A DNA stretch of 64,000 nt from Kutzneria sp. CA-103260. Its GTDB lineage: Bacteria > Actinomycetota > Actinomycetes > Mycobacteriales > Pseudonocardiaceae. Position numbers and translations under genes: made by a program. The notes below the pieces were generated by a model. The model ran no database searches and had not been told where the DNA came from. It saw nothing but the letters and a program-made list of their open reading frames with translations. This document shows, one piece after another, positions 18,882 through 26,577 of this stretch. Each line of letters begins with the position of its first letter. Position 1 is the first letter of the stretch. The DNA is taken from NCBI RefSeq assembly GCF_018263855.1, contig NZ_CP073318.1, forward strand, positions 6,386,001 through 6,450,000, in the 5' to 3' direction.

Positions 18882-19630
18882 GCCAGCGCTTCCGTGATCA
18901 GGGCCTGCCGGGCCGAGCTCAGCCGGGCCCGGTTCCAGTGGAAGACCACGTAGTACGCCGCAACCTCGGCCGGGTCGACGCCGGCCCGCTCGACCGCCAC
19001 CCGCCAGCTGCGCGCCGCCGGCGCGGCCGTCGACCGGGTCGTCTCCCAGACACCGCGCAGCTCGGTGCAGGCAATGGCGACCGAGTCGTCCCGGAGCGAC
19101 ACCCGCCGCCCGCAGGTGTCCCGCACGTGCGGCCAGGCCTGGCAGCACAGGCCGAGCCCGCCGAACACCGAGCGCAGCTGTCGCATCGACACCAGCCACG
19201 CCGGCAGCTCCGGCCGCGCGTGATGATCGAGCCAGGCCACGGAATCAGCTGTGAACAGGCGGTGCACGTGCGGCATCGCCGCCGGCCCGCCGAACAGGAC
19301 CGCCTCGGGTTCGTAGACGCCGGGCACGATCCCGTCGATCAGACCCTGCTCGCGCCAGCGCCGGGCCAGCCGGTTGGCCTCGGCCCGCACCCACGGCTCC
19401 AGGCCGGGCGCGGCGGCGAACCGGACCCGCAGGCCGGGCGCCTTGTGCATGAAGAAGAAGTCGGTGATCCGGTCGGCCGCGAGCATCTCTCGCACCGCCG
19501 CCGCCAGTTCCCCGTAGATTCCCGGTTTCGGCCGGGACAGGCCCAGCTGCGTCCACGTCGGCGCGGCCCCGTCGCGCAGCGCGGCCAGGCCGCCGGACAG
19601 GAAGGTGAGACGTTCTTGCTGTGACAGCAC
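18878..19630 (-). CDS. Split LanB elimination domain (SpaB_C / thiopeptide-type dehydratase C domain)
   Basis: About 250 aa. Removes glutamate from glutamylated Ser/Thr to give dehydroalanine or dehydrobutyrine. Signature blocks: TDFFFMHKAPGLRVRF (about residue 75), VYEPEAVLFGGPAAM with the following MPHVHRLFTADS, and a terminal FHWNR. GTG 19630 is chosen because GGAGG sits 8 nt upstream and a promoter (TGGACA-16-TAACGT) lies between it and the earlier in-frame GTG at 19693, which overlaps the -35 box. First gene of the four-gene unit (elimination domain, glutamylation domain, precursor, cyclase). The ATGA overlap with the next gene indicates coupling. Confidence 0.85.
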   Translation of the reverse strand: MLSQQERLTFLSGGLAALRDGAAPTWTQLGLSRPKPGIYGELAAAVREMLAADRITDFFFMHKAPGLRVRFAAAPGLEPWVRAEANRLARRWREQGLIDGIVPGVYEPEAVLFGGPAAMPHVHRLFTADSVAWLDHHARPELPAWLVSMRQLRSVFGGLGLCCQAWPHVRDTCGRRVSLRDDSVAIACTELRGVWETTRSTAAPAARSWRVAVERAGVDPAEVAAYYVVFHWNRARLSSARQALITEALA

Positions 19631-19664
19631 GGTTTCCACCTCCGCCCGGGTCGCTTCCCCTTCG

Positions 19665-19692
19665 ACGTTAGGCGAAGTTGGCGGGTTGTCCA
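19665..19692 (-). promoter_or_regulatory. Promoter of the lanthipeptide operon
   Basis: Minus-strand TGGACA (19687-19692), 16-bp spacer, TAACGT (19665-19670), about 35 bp ahead of the chosen start. A divergent TAACCT at 19723-19728 lies 8 bp before the ATG of the deacetylase gene and suggests a leaderless transcript on the other strand. The two promoters are back to back within 65 bp. Confidence 0.5.
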
Positions 19693-19735
19693 CGGGTGGT
19701 CAGTCGAAGGTGTGAACGGCGCTAACCTGTCGCAC

Positions 19736-20608
19736 ATGGTTACCGGACAACCTTGGGAGTGGCCGGAAACGGTCTGGCGGCGGGAAACGGGCCGGGTGCG
19801 CGCGGGCCGCAGCCTGCGGCCGTCGAGCTGGCCGGACGGGCGGCAGGCGGCCGTGGCGCTGTCCTTCGACTCCGACCACGAGACGATTCCCCTGCGGGAC
19901 GCGGAGTTCAGCCCGTGCCAGCTGTCGCAGGGCGAGTACGGCAGCCGCGTCGGCGTGCCGAAAATCCTGAACCTGCTGGCGCGGCACGGGATCCCGGCGA
20001 CGTTTTTCGTGCCGGCGGTGTCCGCGCTGCTGCATCCGGCCGACATCGACGCGTACGTTCGAGCGGGGCACGAAGTGGCCCTGCACGGCTGGATCCACGA
20101 GCGCAACACGGCCCTGCCGCCCGGTGTGGAACGGGACTTGGCTTTGCGGGCCGCCGACACGTTGGAGCGACTTGCCGGCACGCGGCCGGTCGGGCTGCGG
20201 ACCCCGTCGTGGGACTTCAGCGCCGACACCCTGGCCGTGATCCGGGAGCTGGGCCTGCGCTACGACTCGTCACTGATGGCCGACGACGACCCGTACGAGG
20301 TGGTGGCCGACGGCGAGCCGACCGGGCTGGTGGAGATCCCGGTGGAGTGGATCCGGGACGACGCGCCGTTCTTCCCGCGTGATCCGACCCGGCCGAGCGT
20401 GCCGCCCCGCCAGGTGCTGACCACCTGGCGGGACGAGTTCGACGCCGCCTACGCCGACGGCGGGCTGTTCCAGCTCACGATGCACCCGCACGTGATCGGG
20501 CACCGGTCCCGGTTCGTGGCGCTGCGCCAGCTGGTCGAGTACATCGCCGGGCACAACGTGTGGTTCGCGTCACACGCTGACGTTGCCGGCTGGTGCCTGC
20601 GCGAGTGA
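19736..20608 (+). CDS. NodB-type polysaccharide deacetylase family protein (PuuE-like)
   Basis: 290 aa from ATG 19736. NodB-homology fold: SFDSDHET corresponds to the catalytic Asp/metal Asp box, HGWIHE supplies the H-x3-H metal ligands, and RTPSWDFS is the next motif; a late His is in TMHPHVIGHRS. No signal peptide, so a cytosolic enzyme of the group that includes allantoinase PuuE and cyclic-imide or small-molecule deacetylases is more likely than a cell-wall enzyme. The start is the ATG 8 bp after a TAACCT -10 box (leaderless); an upstream GTG at 19712 is the alternative. Divergent from the lanthipeptide operon. Its 3' end overlaps the riboflavin transporter gene tail to tail by 39 bp. Confidence 0.75.
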   Translation: MVTGQPWEWPETVWRRETGRVRAGRSLRPSSWPDGRQAAVALSFDSDHETIPLRDAEFSPCQLSQGEYGSRVGVPKILNLLARHGIPATFFVPAVSALLHPADIDAYVRAGHEVALHGWIHERNTALPPGVERDLALRAADTLERLAGTRPVGLRTPSWDFSADTLAVIRELGLRYDSSLMADDDPYEVVADGEPTGLVEIPVEWIRDDAPFFPRDPTRPSVPPRQVLTTWRDEFDAAYADGGLFQLTMHPHVIGHRSRFVALRQLVEYIAGHNVWFASHADVAGWCLRE

Positions 20609-21217
20609 GGCCGCGGCGGCCTTGGCGCTGCGGGTCCAGTCCCGCCAGCCCTTGATCACCAGGGCCGTGAACACGATGTAGACGCTGGCGCTGAAGTACA
20701 GGCCGGACGCGATCTGCAGCGGCACGCCGATCGCGTCCACCAGCAGCCAGACCAGCCAGAACTCGACCAGGCGCAGGCCCTGGGCGGCGTAGGCGACGGC
20801 GGTGCCGATGAAGATCGCCGCGTCCGGCCACGGGGCCCAGGACCCGTTGGTGGCCTGCAGCAGCAGCGCCATGCCGATGGTGCCGAGGACCAGCGCCGCG
20901 GCGAGGGCGCCCAGCTCGGGCCAGGTGGAGCGGCGGACCAGCACGCCGTACTCGGCGTCACGGCGGCGGGTCCACGCCCACCAGCCGTACAGCGAGATGG
21001 CGAACACGATGACCTGCCGCAGCGCGAGTCCGCCCAGGTGGGCCGAGGTGTAGACGGAGAACAGCAGGACCGCGGCGGCGATCTGCACCGGCCATGTCCA
21101 CAGGGTGCGGCGCTGGGCCAGGAACACCACGGCCACCGCGCCGATCTGACCCAACAGCTCCGCGAACGAGATGTGCTCGCCCAGCAGCGTCAGCCCGTGC
21201 TCCAGCAACCAGTTCAC
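20570..21217 (-). CDS. ribM: PnuC-family riboflavin transporter (RibM/PnuX type)
   Basis: 215 aa. GTG 21217 follows AGGGGG. About seven membrane segments with the PnuC signature spacing (YGWWAWTRRRD near residue 85; Trp/Asn-containing helices in the second half). PnuC proteins carry unphosphorylated vitamins by facilitated diffusion. Those preceded by an FMN riboswitch (PnuX of Corynebacterium, RibM of Streptomyces davawensis) move riboflavin. An unmistakable FMN riboswitch lies immediately upstream, which decides the substrate call. The RBS can be paired with an upstream CAGCCCC, so regulation is probably by sequestering the ribosome site. Confidence 0.88.
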   Translation of the reverse strand: MNWLLEHGLTLLGEHISFAELLGQIGAVAVVFLAQRRTLWTWPVQIAAAVLLFSVYTSAHLGGLALRQVIVFAISLYGWWAWTRRRDAEYGVLVRRSTWPELGALAAALVLGTIGMALLLQATNGSWAPWPDAAIFIGTAVAYAAQGLRLVEFWLVWLLVDAIGVPLQIASGLYFSASVYIVFTALVIKGWRDWTRSAKAAAASLAQAPAGNVSV

Positions 21218-21281
21218 CCTGGTCAGCCCCCTTCTCCGGCTCGGTTCCGGGGCTGTTTCGCGCGCACGCCGATGGCGGACG

Positions 21282-21412
21282 TGTGCGCGCCTCTCATCCG
21301 GACTGTCACCGTCGGCCCTGGAGTCGCACCAGGTCGGCCGCTCGGCATCGCTGCCTTGCGGTTCGCGGGCTGTACCGCCGGTTTGGAATTTCACCAAGCC
21401 CCGGAGCGCACG
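21282..21412 (-). promoter_or_regulatory. FMN riboswitch (RFN element)
   Basis: Minus-strand sequence matches the RFN consensus closely: GGGGCTTGGTGAAATTCC, ACCGGCGGTACAGCCCGCGA, a variable P4 hairpin, CCTGGTGCGACTCCAGGGCC, GACGGTGACAGTCCGGATGA. The closing helix P1 pairs GTGCGCTC with GAGGCGCGCAC. The 3' strand of P1 (GCGCGCAC) can alternatively pair with GTGCGCGC just downstream. A second hairpin (21224-21230 with 21249-21255, CAGCCCC/GGGGCTG) would cover the Shine-Dalgarno of ribM. This indicates FMN-dependent control of translation. Confidence 0.95.
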
Positions 21413-21466
21413 TCTCCTGACTGGAGAACATAAGCCCCGGGGCCGGTTATTCCGGAGGGATTTAGG

Positions 21467-22252
21467 TCACTCGGGCCGCGACTGCTGGTCCGGGTCGGGC
21501 CGGGGGAAGCCCTGCGCCGGCGTGGGAGTGTCGGACCCCGGCGGCTGGTTGCGTTCCCACGGCGCGTCCTGGGCCGACCCGTCGGCCGGACGGCTGGCCG
21601 CCTCGGCCTGGGCCCGGGTCAGCCACTGCTCCCAGCGGGACTGCATCGGGCGGACCATGCCGCCACCCACACCCACCACCAGGATGCCGCCGACCGTGGC
21701 CAACGCGAAGATCAGCACCGGCTCGGTGACCGTGGTCGCGATGCCCAACTGGTTCAGCGCCGCGATGACACCCAGCGCCAGCAGGAAGGCGTAGCTGACG
21801 GTGCCGAGCAGCTGTCCGTACTGCCGGCCGGCCAGCGCACCCGTGATCAGGGTGCGCACCACCCGGGCGATCGCCGAGGCGATCAGCACCAGGATGATCG
21901 CCACCACCACCCGTGGCAGGTACGCGATGACCTGGTTGAGCAGGTCGCTGACCGGGTTGCCGGTGCCGAACACGCCGAACGCGTAGTTCAGCGCGATCAG
22001 CATGACGAAGTAGAAGACCAGTTGGACGATCAGCTTGCCCGCGTCCACCGGTGATTTCGGCCCGCCCAGCCCCGACCGCTCGACCAGCCGGCCGAAGCCG
22101 ACCTTGCCGAGCAGCAGCTCGACCGCCTTGGACAGCGCCTTGGCCACCAGCCATCCGACCAGCAGCACGATGAGAAAGCCCAGCAGCTTGGGCACGAACG
22201 TGGTGATCAGCGCCCACGCGTCGCCCAGCCCCTGACTGAGTTGATCGCCCAT
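21467..22252 (-). CDS. TM-helix / mechanosensitive-channel-like membrane protein
   Basis: 261 aa from ATG 22252 (MGDQLSQGLGDAW). Hydrophobic segments at about 15-40, 75-100, 120-145, 165-190 and 195-220. The motif LLVGWLVAKALSKAVELLL is typical of the conserved TM-helix repeat found in CmpX/MscS-like small channels of Actinobacteria, and a similar repeat recurs around VARIVRT-like residues (IARVVRTLITGAL). No MscS beta-domain follows. The Pro/Asp/Gln-rich C-terminal 45 residues are cytosolic and disordered. Likely an inner-membrane channel or tension-responsive protein; function not established. A nested palindromic repeat element lies upstream of its start. Confidence 0.65.
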   Translation of the reverse strand: MGDQLSQGLGDAWALITTFVPKLLGFLIVLLVGWLVAKALSKAVELLLGKVGFGRLVERSGLGGPKSPVDAGKLIVQLVFYFVMLIALNYAFGVFGTGNPVSDLLNQVIAYLPRVVVAIILVLIASAIARVVRTLITGALAGRQYGQLLGTVSYAFLLALGVIAALNQLGIATTVTEPVLIFALATVGGILVVGVGGGMVRPMQSRWEQWLTRAQAEAASRPADGSAQDAPWERNQPPGSDTPTPAQGFPRPDPDQQSRPE

Positions 22253-22495
22253 TGCCGAATGGTTTCGCAGCGTCCACCGTGGAGCAACTCGACACGGTTG
22301 GCACGAAAGGGGGAACCGCGTGGCGCCTGGCCCCACTTTGATCCACAGTGGACACACCGGTGGGGACCGGGGAGACGGAGGCCGCCCGGCGCCAAGCGCC
22401 CGGCGGCCTCCGGCATGTCAACGCCCCGAGCCCACCACCAGGAAAGACCAGCGCCGCCGACACAAGACACAGGCCCGCCGGCGCCAGTTGGAAAC

Positions 22496-22685
22496 GCGAG
22501 TCCCGCTCTCGGGCAGGCGAGTCCCGTCCTCGGGCCCCACCACTTCACACAACCACGCTGGAAATGGCCCGAGGGCGGGACTCGCTGTAACACGTGAGCA
22601 GGACTCGCGCTATCGGCAACCACCCCACCACGACGAGACCCCGCCCCCAGAACCGGTAGTTCAGTTGCCCGAGAGCGGGACTCGC
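22496..22685. repeat. Nested inverted-repeat element 1 (GCGAGTCCCGCTCT family)
   Basis: Outer arms 22496-22515 and 22666-22685 are a perfect 20-bp inverted repeat (GCGAGTCCCGCTCTCGGGCA). Nested inside, 22517-22536 and 22566-22585 are a second inverted pair with one mismatch. A fifth partial copy (GCAGGACTCGCGC) is at 22598-22610. The right outer arm ends 2 bp from the stop codon of the secreted hydrolase gene. The rest of the 435-bp gap (22253-22495) shows only GC-rich unstructured sequence. Confidence 0.85.
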
Positions 22686-22687
22686 GA

Positions 22688-24199
22688 TCAGAACGGGGCT
22701 AGGGCGGAGAGGTAGTTGTGCACGGACTGGCCGAGGGTGGCGGAGCGGGCGGGCAGGGTGTCGGCGGGGACGTCGGGGCGGGGCGAGCCGGGGCAGACCG
22801 ACGAGCTGTCGGGCAGGACGCCGTCGACGAAGTAGCGGTTGATCTTCTCGGTGGCGCAGGGGTTGGTGCCGTACTGGCCGTGGGCGCCCTCGTCGGAGAC
22901 GGTGATGAGATTGTCCCGAAGGCGTTGCGCCATGGCGGGTCCGCCGGCGTACTCGGTCTGGGTGTCGCCCTCTCCCTGCACGACAACCCCGACGGGATAG
23001 CCCCTGCGGGCCAGGGAAACCGGCGGCTCGGCGGGAGTGAAGGAGCGGTAGGTGCAGGTGGTCGGAGCCGCCCGCAGCACACCGTAGCCGTACGGGAAGG
23101 CGTCCCGATAGATGCGCATGTCCTGGTAGTAGGTGGTCACGTCAGTTGGCCAGTCGGCCTCGCAGGTGACGGTGTCGAAAACACCGGACTGCAAGGCGTC
23201 CAGGCCCCGCTGGGCCAGTGCGGTGCCGGCGCCGACGGCGTCGCCGACGGCGACATGGTCGCCCTTGCGCAGGGACACCAGCACCTGGGCCAGGTCCGAC
23301 CACAGTGGACGGTAGCGGGCGCCCTCGCCGACGGCCCCGTCGAGGGTGCTGCGGGTGAACTTGCCGACCGGGGACTTGGCCAGGGTGCTGGCCAACTGTT
23401 CGACGGAGACCAGCACGGCGGCCCGCCCGACGCCGAGGCCGAAGGCCCCGTTGCGGTCCCCGACCCACGCGGCCCAAGAGTCCACATCGGACCGATAGGC
23501 GGCGGCCTGCTCCATGAACTGCCGACGCCAGATCCACTCGGGGTGCACGGACGAGTCCAGCACGGACAGGTTCAGCCGATCGGGGAACAGACTCCCGTAG
23601 ACGGCCCCGAGATAGGTGCCGTACGAGTAGCCGAGGTAGTTGATCTTGGCGACTCCCAGCGCGTCGCGGATCTGGTCCATGTCCCGGGCGGTGTCCCGGG
23701 TGTCGATGAACGGCCGGATGCCGCCGCCGGAGCGCTTGCAGGCGTCCTCGGTCGAGCGGGCGTCGGCGGCCCACGCCGCGAACTGGTCGTCGGCGGGCCG
23801 GGACTCCAGGCCGGCGAGACCACGCGGGGTCAGGCAGCGCAGGGCGGTGGACGAGCCGACACCGCGGGGGTCGAAGCCGACGAGGTCGTAGTACTGGCCG
23901 AGCGGCGTGTGGTCGGCGATGTAGCGCGGCATGGACAGCCCGCTGCCGCCGGGCCCGCCGGGGTTGATCAGCAGCACTCCCTTGCGGTGCGCGGGATCGG
24001 CGGCCGGGCGCCGGCTCACCATGACGGCTATGGTGCCCTGGTCGGGGTGCACGTAGTCCAGCGGCACGGACAGCGTGGCGCATTCGAGTGCGGCGAGCGC
24101 GCCGGAGCACGGGCCCCAGACCACCCGCTGCGCCTGCGCCGGAGTCACCAGCGACACGACAGCGAGCAGGCTCAGCGCGACGGGCAGCAGTCTTCGCAA
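22688..24199 (-). CDS. Secreted alpha/beta hydrolase, tripeptidyl-aminopeptidase type
   Basis: About 503 aa. TTG 24199 is preferred because GGAGG lies 5 nt upstream; ATG 24214 (five codons earlier) is the alternative. Signal peptide LRRLLPVALSLLAVVSLVTPAQA. Catalytic Ser in GYSYGTYLG (about residue 180), Asp in the QGEGDTQT region, His in GAHGQYG; oxyanion region NPGGPGGSG. Length and motifs match the SlpD/TAP family of secreted actinomycete peptidases releasing tri- or dipeptides from protein N-termini; the C-terminal TAP-like domain is present. Divergent from fasR with about 100 bp between starts. Palindromic element 1 begins right after its stop. Confidence 0.85.
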   Translation of the reverse strand: MRRLLPVALSLLAVVSLVTPAQAQRVVWGPCSGALAALECATLSVPLDYVHPDQGTIAVMVSRRPAADPAHRKGVLLINPGGPGGSGLSMPRYIADHTPLGQYYDLVGFDPRGVGSSTALRCLTPRGLAGLESRPADDQFAAWAADARSTEDACKRSGGGIRPFIDTRDTARDMDQIRDALGVAKINYLGYSYGTYLGAVYGSLFPDRLNLSVLDSSVHPEWIWRRQFMEQAAAYRSDVDSWAAWVGDRNGAFGLGVGRAAVLVSVEQLASTLAKSPVGKFTRSTLDGAVGEGARYRPLWSDLAQVLVSLRKGDHVAVGDAVGAGTALAQRGLDALQSGVFDTVTCEADWPTDVTTYYQDMRIYRDAFPYGYGVLRAAPTTCTYRSFTPAEPPVSLARRGYPVGVVVQGEGDTQTEYAGGPAMAQRLRDNLITVSDEGAHGQYGTNPCATEKINRYFVDGVLPDSSSVCPGSPRPDVPADTLPARSATLGQSVHNYLSALAPF

Positions 24200-24300
24200 G
24201 TCAACCTCCTCCATGGCTTTCAACCCCGAACATAGGGGCGATTTCGGTCCGCGAGCTGGTTGTTCAGTCGACCGGGTGGGTGGCGTGCAAAGCTGTGGCA

Positions 24301-25491
24301 ATGGGTGATCTGGCGTGGGACTCGTTGTCGACGGAGACGTTGCGCCGGCTCGAGCACGCCTCGGGCCGGCTGGCCACCGGCACGATCGGCGAGATGGAGC
24401 GGCGGCTGCCGTGGTTCCGGCGACTGCCGGCCGACCAGCGGGCCAGCGTGCTGATGGTCACCCAGTCCGGGGTCGCCGGCTTCGTGTCGTGGCTGCGCGA
24501 CAACAAGCAGGCGATCCGGCTGACCGCCGAGGCGTTCCGCTCCGCCCCCAAGGACATGTCGCGCTGGGTGAGCCTGCGCCAGACCGTGGAACTGGTCCGG
24601 GTGGCGCTGGAGGTCTTCGAGCAGATGCTGCCGGACATCGCCGCCGACGAGAAGGAGCGCGGCCAGCTGACCGAGGCGGTGCTGCGCTACGGCCGGGAGA
24701 TCGCCTTCGCCGCCGCCACTTCCTATGCGGCGGCCGCCGAGGCCCGTGGCGCGTGGGACGCCCGGCTGGAGGCGTTGATCGTGGACGGCATCGTCCGTGG
24801 CGACGCCGAGGAGTCCCTGCTGTCCCGGGCGTCGGCGCTGGGCTGGCAGCAGGCGGCCGAGGCCACGGTCCTGGTCGGCAACCCGATGTCGGCCGAGCCG
24901 ACCCGGGTGGTGTTCGACGTGCGCAGCCGGGCCGCCCGGATCCACCGGCCGGTGCTGCTCAGCGTGCAGGGATCACGGCTGGTGGTGGTGCTGGGCGGCT
25001 CCGAGGACGAGGCCCGGGGCCAGGAGGTGCTGGCCAAGATGGCCGAGGCGTTCGGCCCCGGCCCGGTGGTCGTCGGGCCGACGGTGGACAGCATCGCCGA
25101 GGCGCACCGCAGCGCCTCCGACGCCCTGTCCGGCCTGCGGGCGGTGGTCGGCTGGCCGACCGCGCCGCGGCCGGTGCGGTCGCTGGACCTGCTGCCGGAG
25201 CGGGCGCTGGCCGGCGACCCGGAGGCGGAGTGGCAGCTGATCGAGCGCATCGCCCGGCCGCTGGAGGAGGCCACCGGCGGGCTGATGGCCACAGTGGACG
25301 CGTTCCTGGAGACCGGCGGCGTGCTGGAGGCGTGCGCCCGCAACCTGTTCGTGCACCCGAACACGGTCCGGTACCGGCTCAAGCGGGTCACGGAGCTCAC
25401 CGGCCGCAACGCCAACGACCCGCGCGACGCCCTGGTGCTGCGGGTGGCGCTGACCGTGGGCCGGCTGGCCAAGGCCCGCGGCCTGTGGTGA
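24301..25491 (+). CDS. fasR: FasR-type (PucR-like) activator of fatty-acid synthesis genes
   Basis: 396 aa. The C-terminal PucR-type HTH is clear: VLEACARNLFVHPNTVRYRL then KRVTELTGRN (about residues 345-375). The N-terminal 150 residues are helical, and the centre contains a GGDEF-like/CdaR degenerate fold. S. coelicolor FasR (SCO2386), a direct activator of fabDHPF, has the same architecture and the same place just upstream of fabD. The mycobacterial counterpart next to aceE is Rv2242. This differs from the TetR protein also called FasR in mycobacteria. ATG start at 24301. A 9-bp inverted repeat between this gene and fabD is a candidate binding site. Confidence 0.85.
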   Translation: MGDLAWDSLSTETLRRLEHASGRLATGTIGEMERRLPWFRRLPADQRASVLMVTQSGVAGFVSWLRDNKQAIRLTAEAFRSAPKDMSRWVSLRQTVELVRVALEVFEQMLPDIAADEKERGQLTEAVLRYGREIAFAAATSYAAAAEARGAWDARLEALIVDGIVRGDAEESLLSRASALGWQQAAEATVLVGNPMSAEPTRVVFDVRSRAARIHRPVLLSVQGSRLVVVLGGSEDEARGQEVLAKMAEAFGPGPVVVGPTVDSIAEAHRSASDALSGLRAVVGWPTAPRPVRSLDLLPERALAGDPEAEWQLIERIARPLEEATGGLMATVDAFLETGGVLEACARNLFVHPNTVRYRLKRVTELTGRNANDPRDALVLRVALTVGRLAKARGLW

Positions 25492-25533
25492 CAGTGAGCG
25501 ACGCCTCAGGGGCTGGGATGCGACGCCTTCGAC

Positions 25534-25582
25534 AACCCTCCAGGCCGCTCACTGGACATTTTCTAGCAACCTTTGGAGGGTT
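25534..25582 (+). promoter_or_regulatory. Candidate FasR operator/promoter upstream of fabD
   Basis: Perfect inverted repeat AACCCTCCA (25534-25542) and TGGAGGGTT (25574-25582), centre-to-centre 40 bp, in the fasR-fabD gap. The region between contains the AT-richer ACATTTTCTAGCAA, a likely core promoter. The spacing suits a dimer bridging DNA or two half-sites. Assignment to FasR is by position only. Confidence 0.45.
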
Positions 25583-25656
25583 CCTACAACGCTGACCATC
25601 GGACTTCGTCGGTGGCGACATCCCGGGACGCCGCCGCGACCGTGTTCAGTGATCTG

Positions 25657-26577
25657 GTGATCGCGCTGCTCGCTCCCGGACAGGGATCTCAGGCCCCCGG
25701 CATGCTCGCCCCATGGCTCGAACTGGACGGCGTCGCGGAGCTCGTGGCCGGTTGGTCCGAGACCACCGGCCTCGACCTGGCCCGGCTGGGCAGCACGGCG
25801 GACGCCGAGGAGATCAAGGACACCGCCATCACGCAGCCGCTGATCGTGGCGCTGACCCTGGTGGCCTTCCGCGAGCTCCAGCGGCGGGTGCCGGTGCCGG
25901 CGGCCGCGCCGGTGGCCGGTCACTCCATCGGCGAGCTGGCCGCGTCGGCGATCGCCGGCGTGCTGTCCATGGACGACGCCGTGGCGCTGGCCGCGGTGCG
26001 CGGCCGCGCGATGGCCGAGGCCTGCGCCCTGGAGCCGACCGGCATGGCCGCGGTGATGGGCGGCGAGGCCGACGAGCTGCTGGCCCGGCTGGACGAGTAC
26101 GGCCTGGTCCCGGCCAACCGCAACGGCGCCGGCCAGACCATCGCCGCCGGCTCGTTGACCGCGCTGCAGAAGCTGGCCGACGAGCGGCCGGCCGGCACCA
26201 AGGTGGTGATGTTGAAGGTGGCGGGCGCCTTCCACACCCACTACATGGACCCGGCCCGGGAGACGCTGCGGGAGAAGGTGGCCGGCGTGGCCACCGCCGA
26301 CCCGAACCGGCCGCTGCTGTCCAACGCGGACGGCTCCGTGGTCACCAGCGGCTCCGAGATGCTCGGCCGCCTGGTCGCCCAGGTGACCCTGCCGGTGCGC
26401 TGGGACCTGTGCATGGACACGCTGGCCCGCTCCGGCGTGACGACCACCATCGAACTGGCCCCGGGCGGCGCGCTGACCGGCCTGGTCAAGCGGCAGCTCA
26501 AGGACGTCGTGACCAAGCCGATCGCGATCAAGACCCCGGCGGACCTGGACAAGGCAGTGGAGGCGGTGCAGCAGTGA
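25657..26577 (+). CDS. fabD: Malonyl-CoA:ACP transacylase
   Basis: 306 aa from GTG 25657 (VIALLAPGQGSQAPGM). Transfers malonyl from CoA to ACP to supply chain-elongation units. Active-site Ser in GHSIGELAA (about residue 90), Arg in VRGRAMAEA, His in AGAFHTHYM, Gln in APGQGSQ. In-frame GTGs at 25642 and 25612 are possible earlier starts; no clear Shine-Dalgarno distinguishes them. The family normally begins two or three residues before ALLAPGQG, hence the choice. The stop overlaps the fabH start (GTGA). Confidence 0.93.
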   Translation: MIALLAPGQGSQAPGMLAPWLELDGVAELVAGWSETTGLDLARLGSTADAEEIKDTAITQPLIVALTLVAFRELQRRVPVPAAAPVAGHSIGELAASAIAGVLSMDDAVALAAVRGRAMAEACALEPTGMAAVMGGEADELLARLDEYGLVPANRNGAGQTIAAGSLTALQKLADERPAGTKVVMLKVAGAFHTHYMDPARETLREKVAGVATADPNRPLLSNADGSVVTSGSEMLGRLVAQVTLPVRWDLCMDTLARSGVTTTIELAPGGALTGLVKRQLKDVVTKPIAIKTPADLDKAVEAVQQ

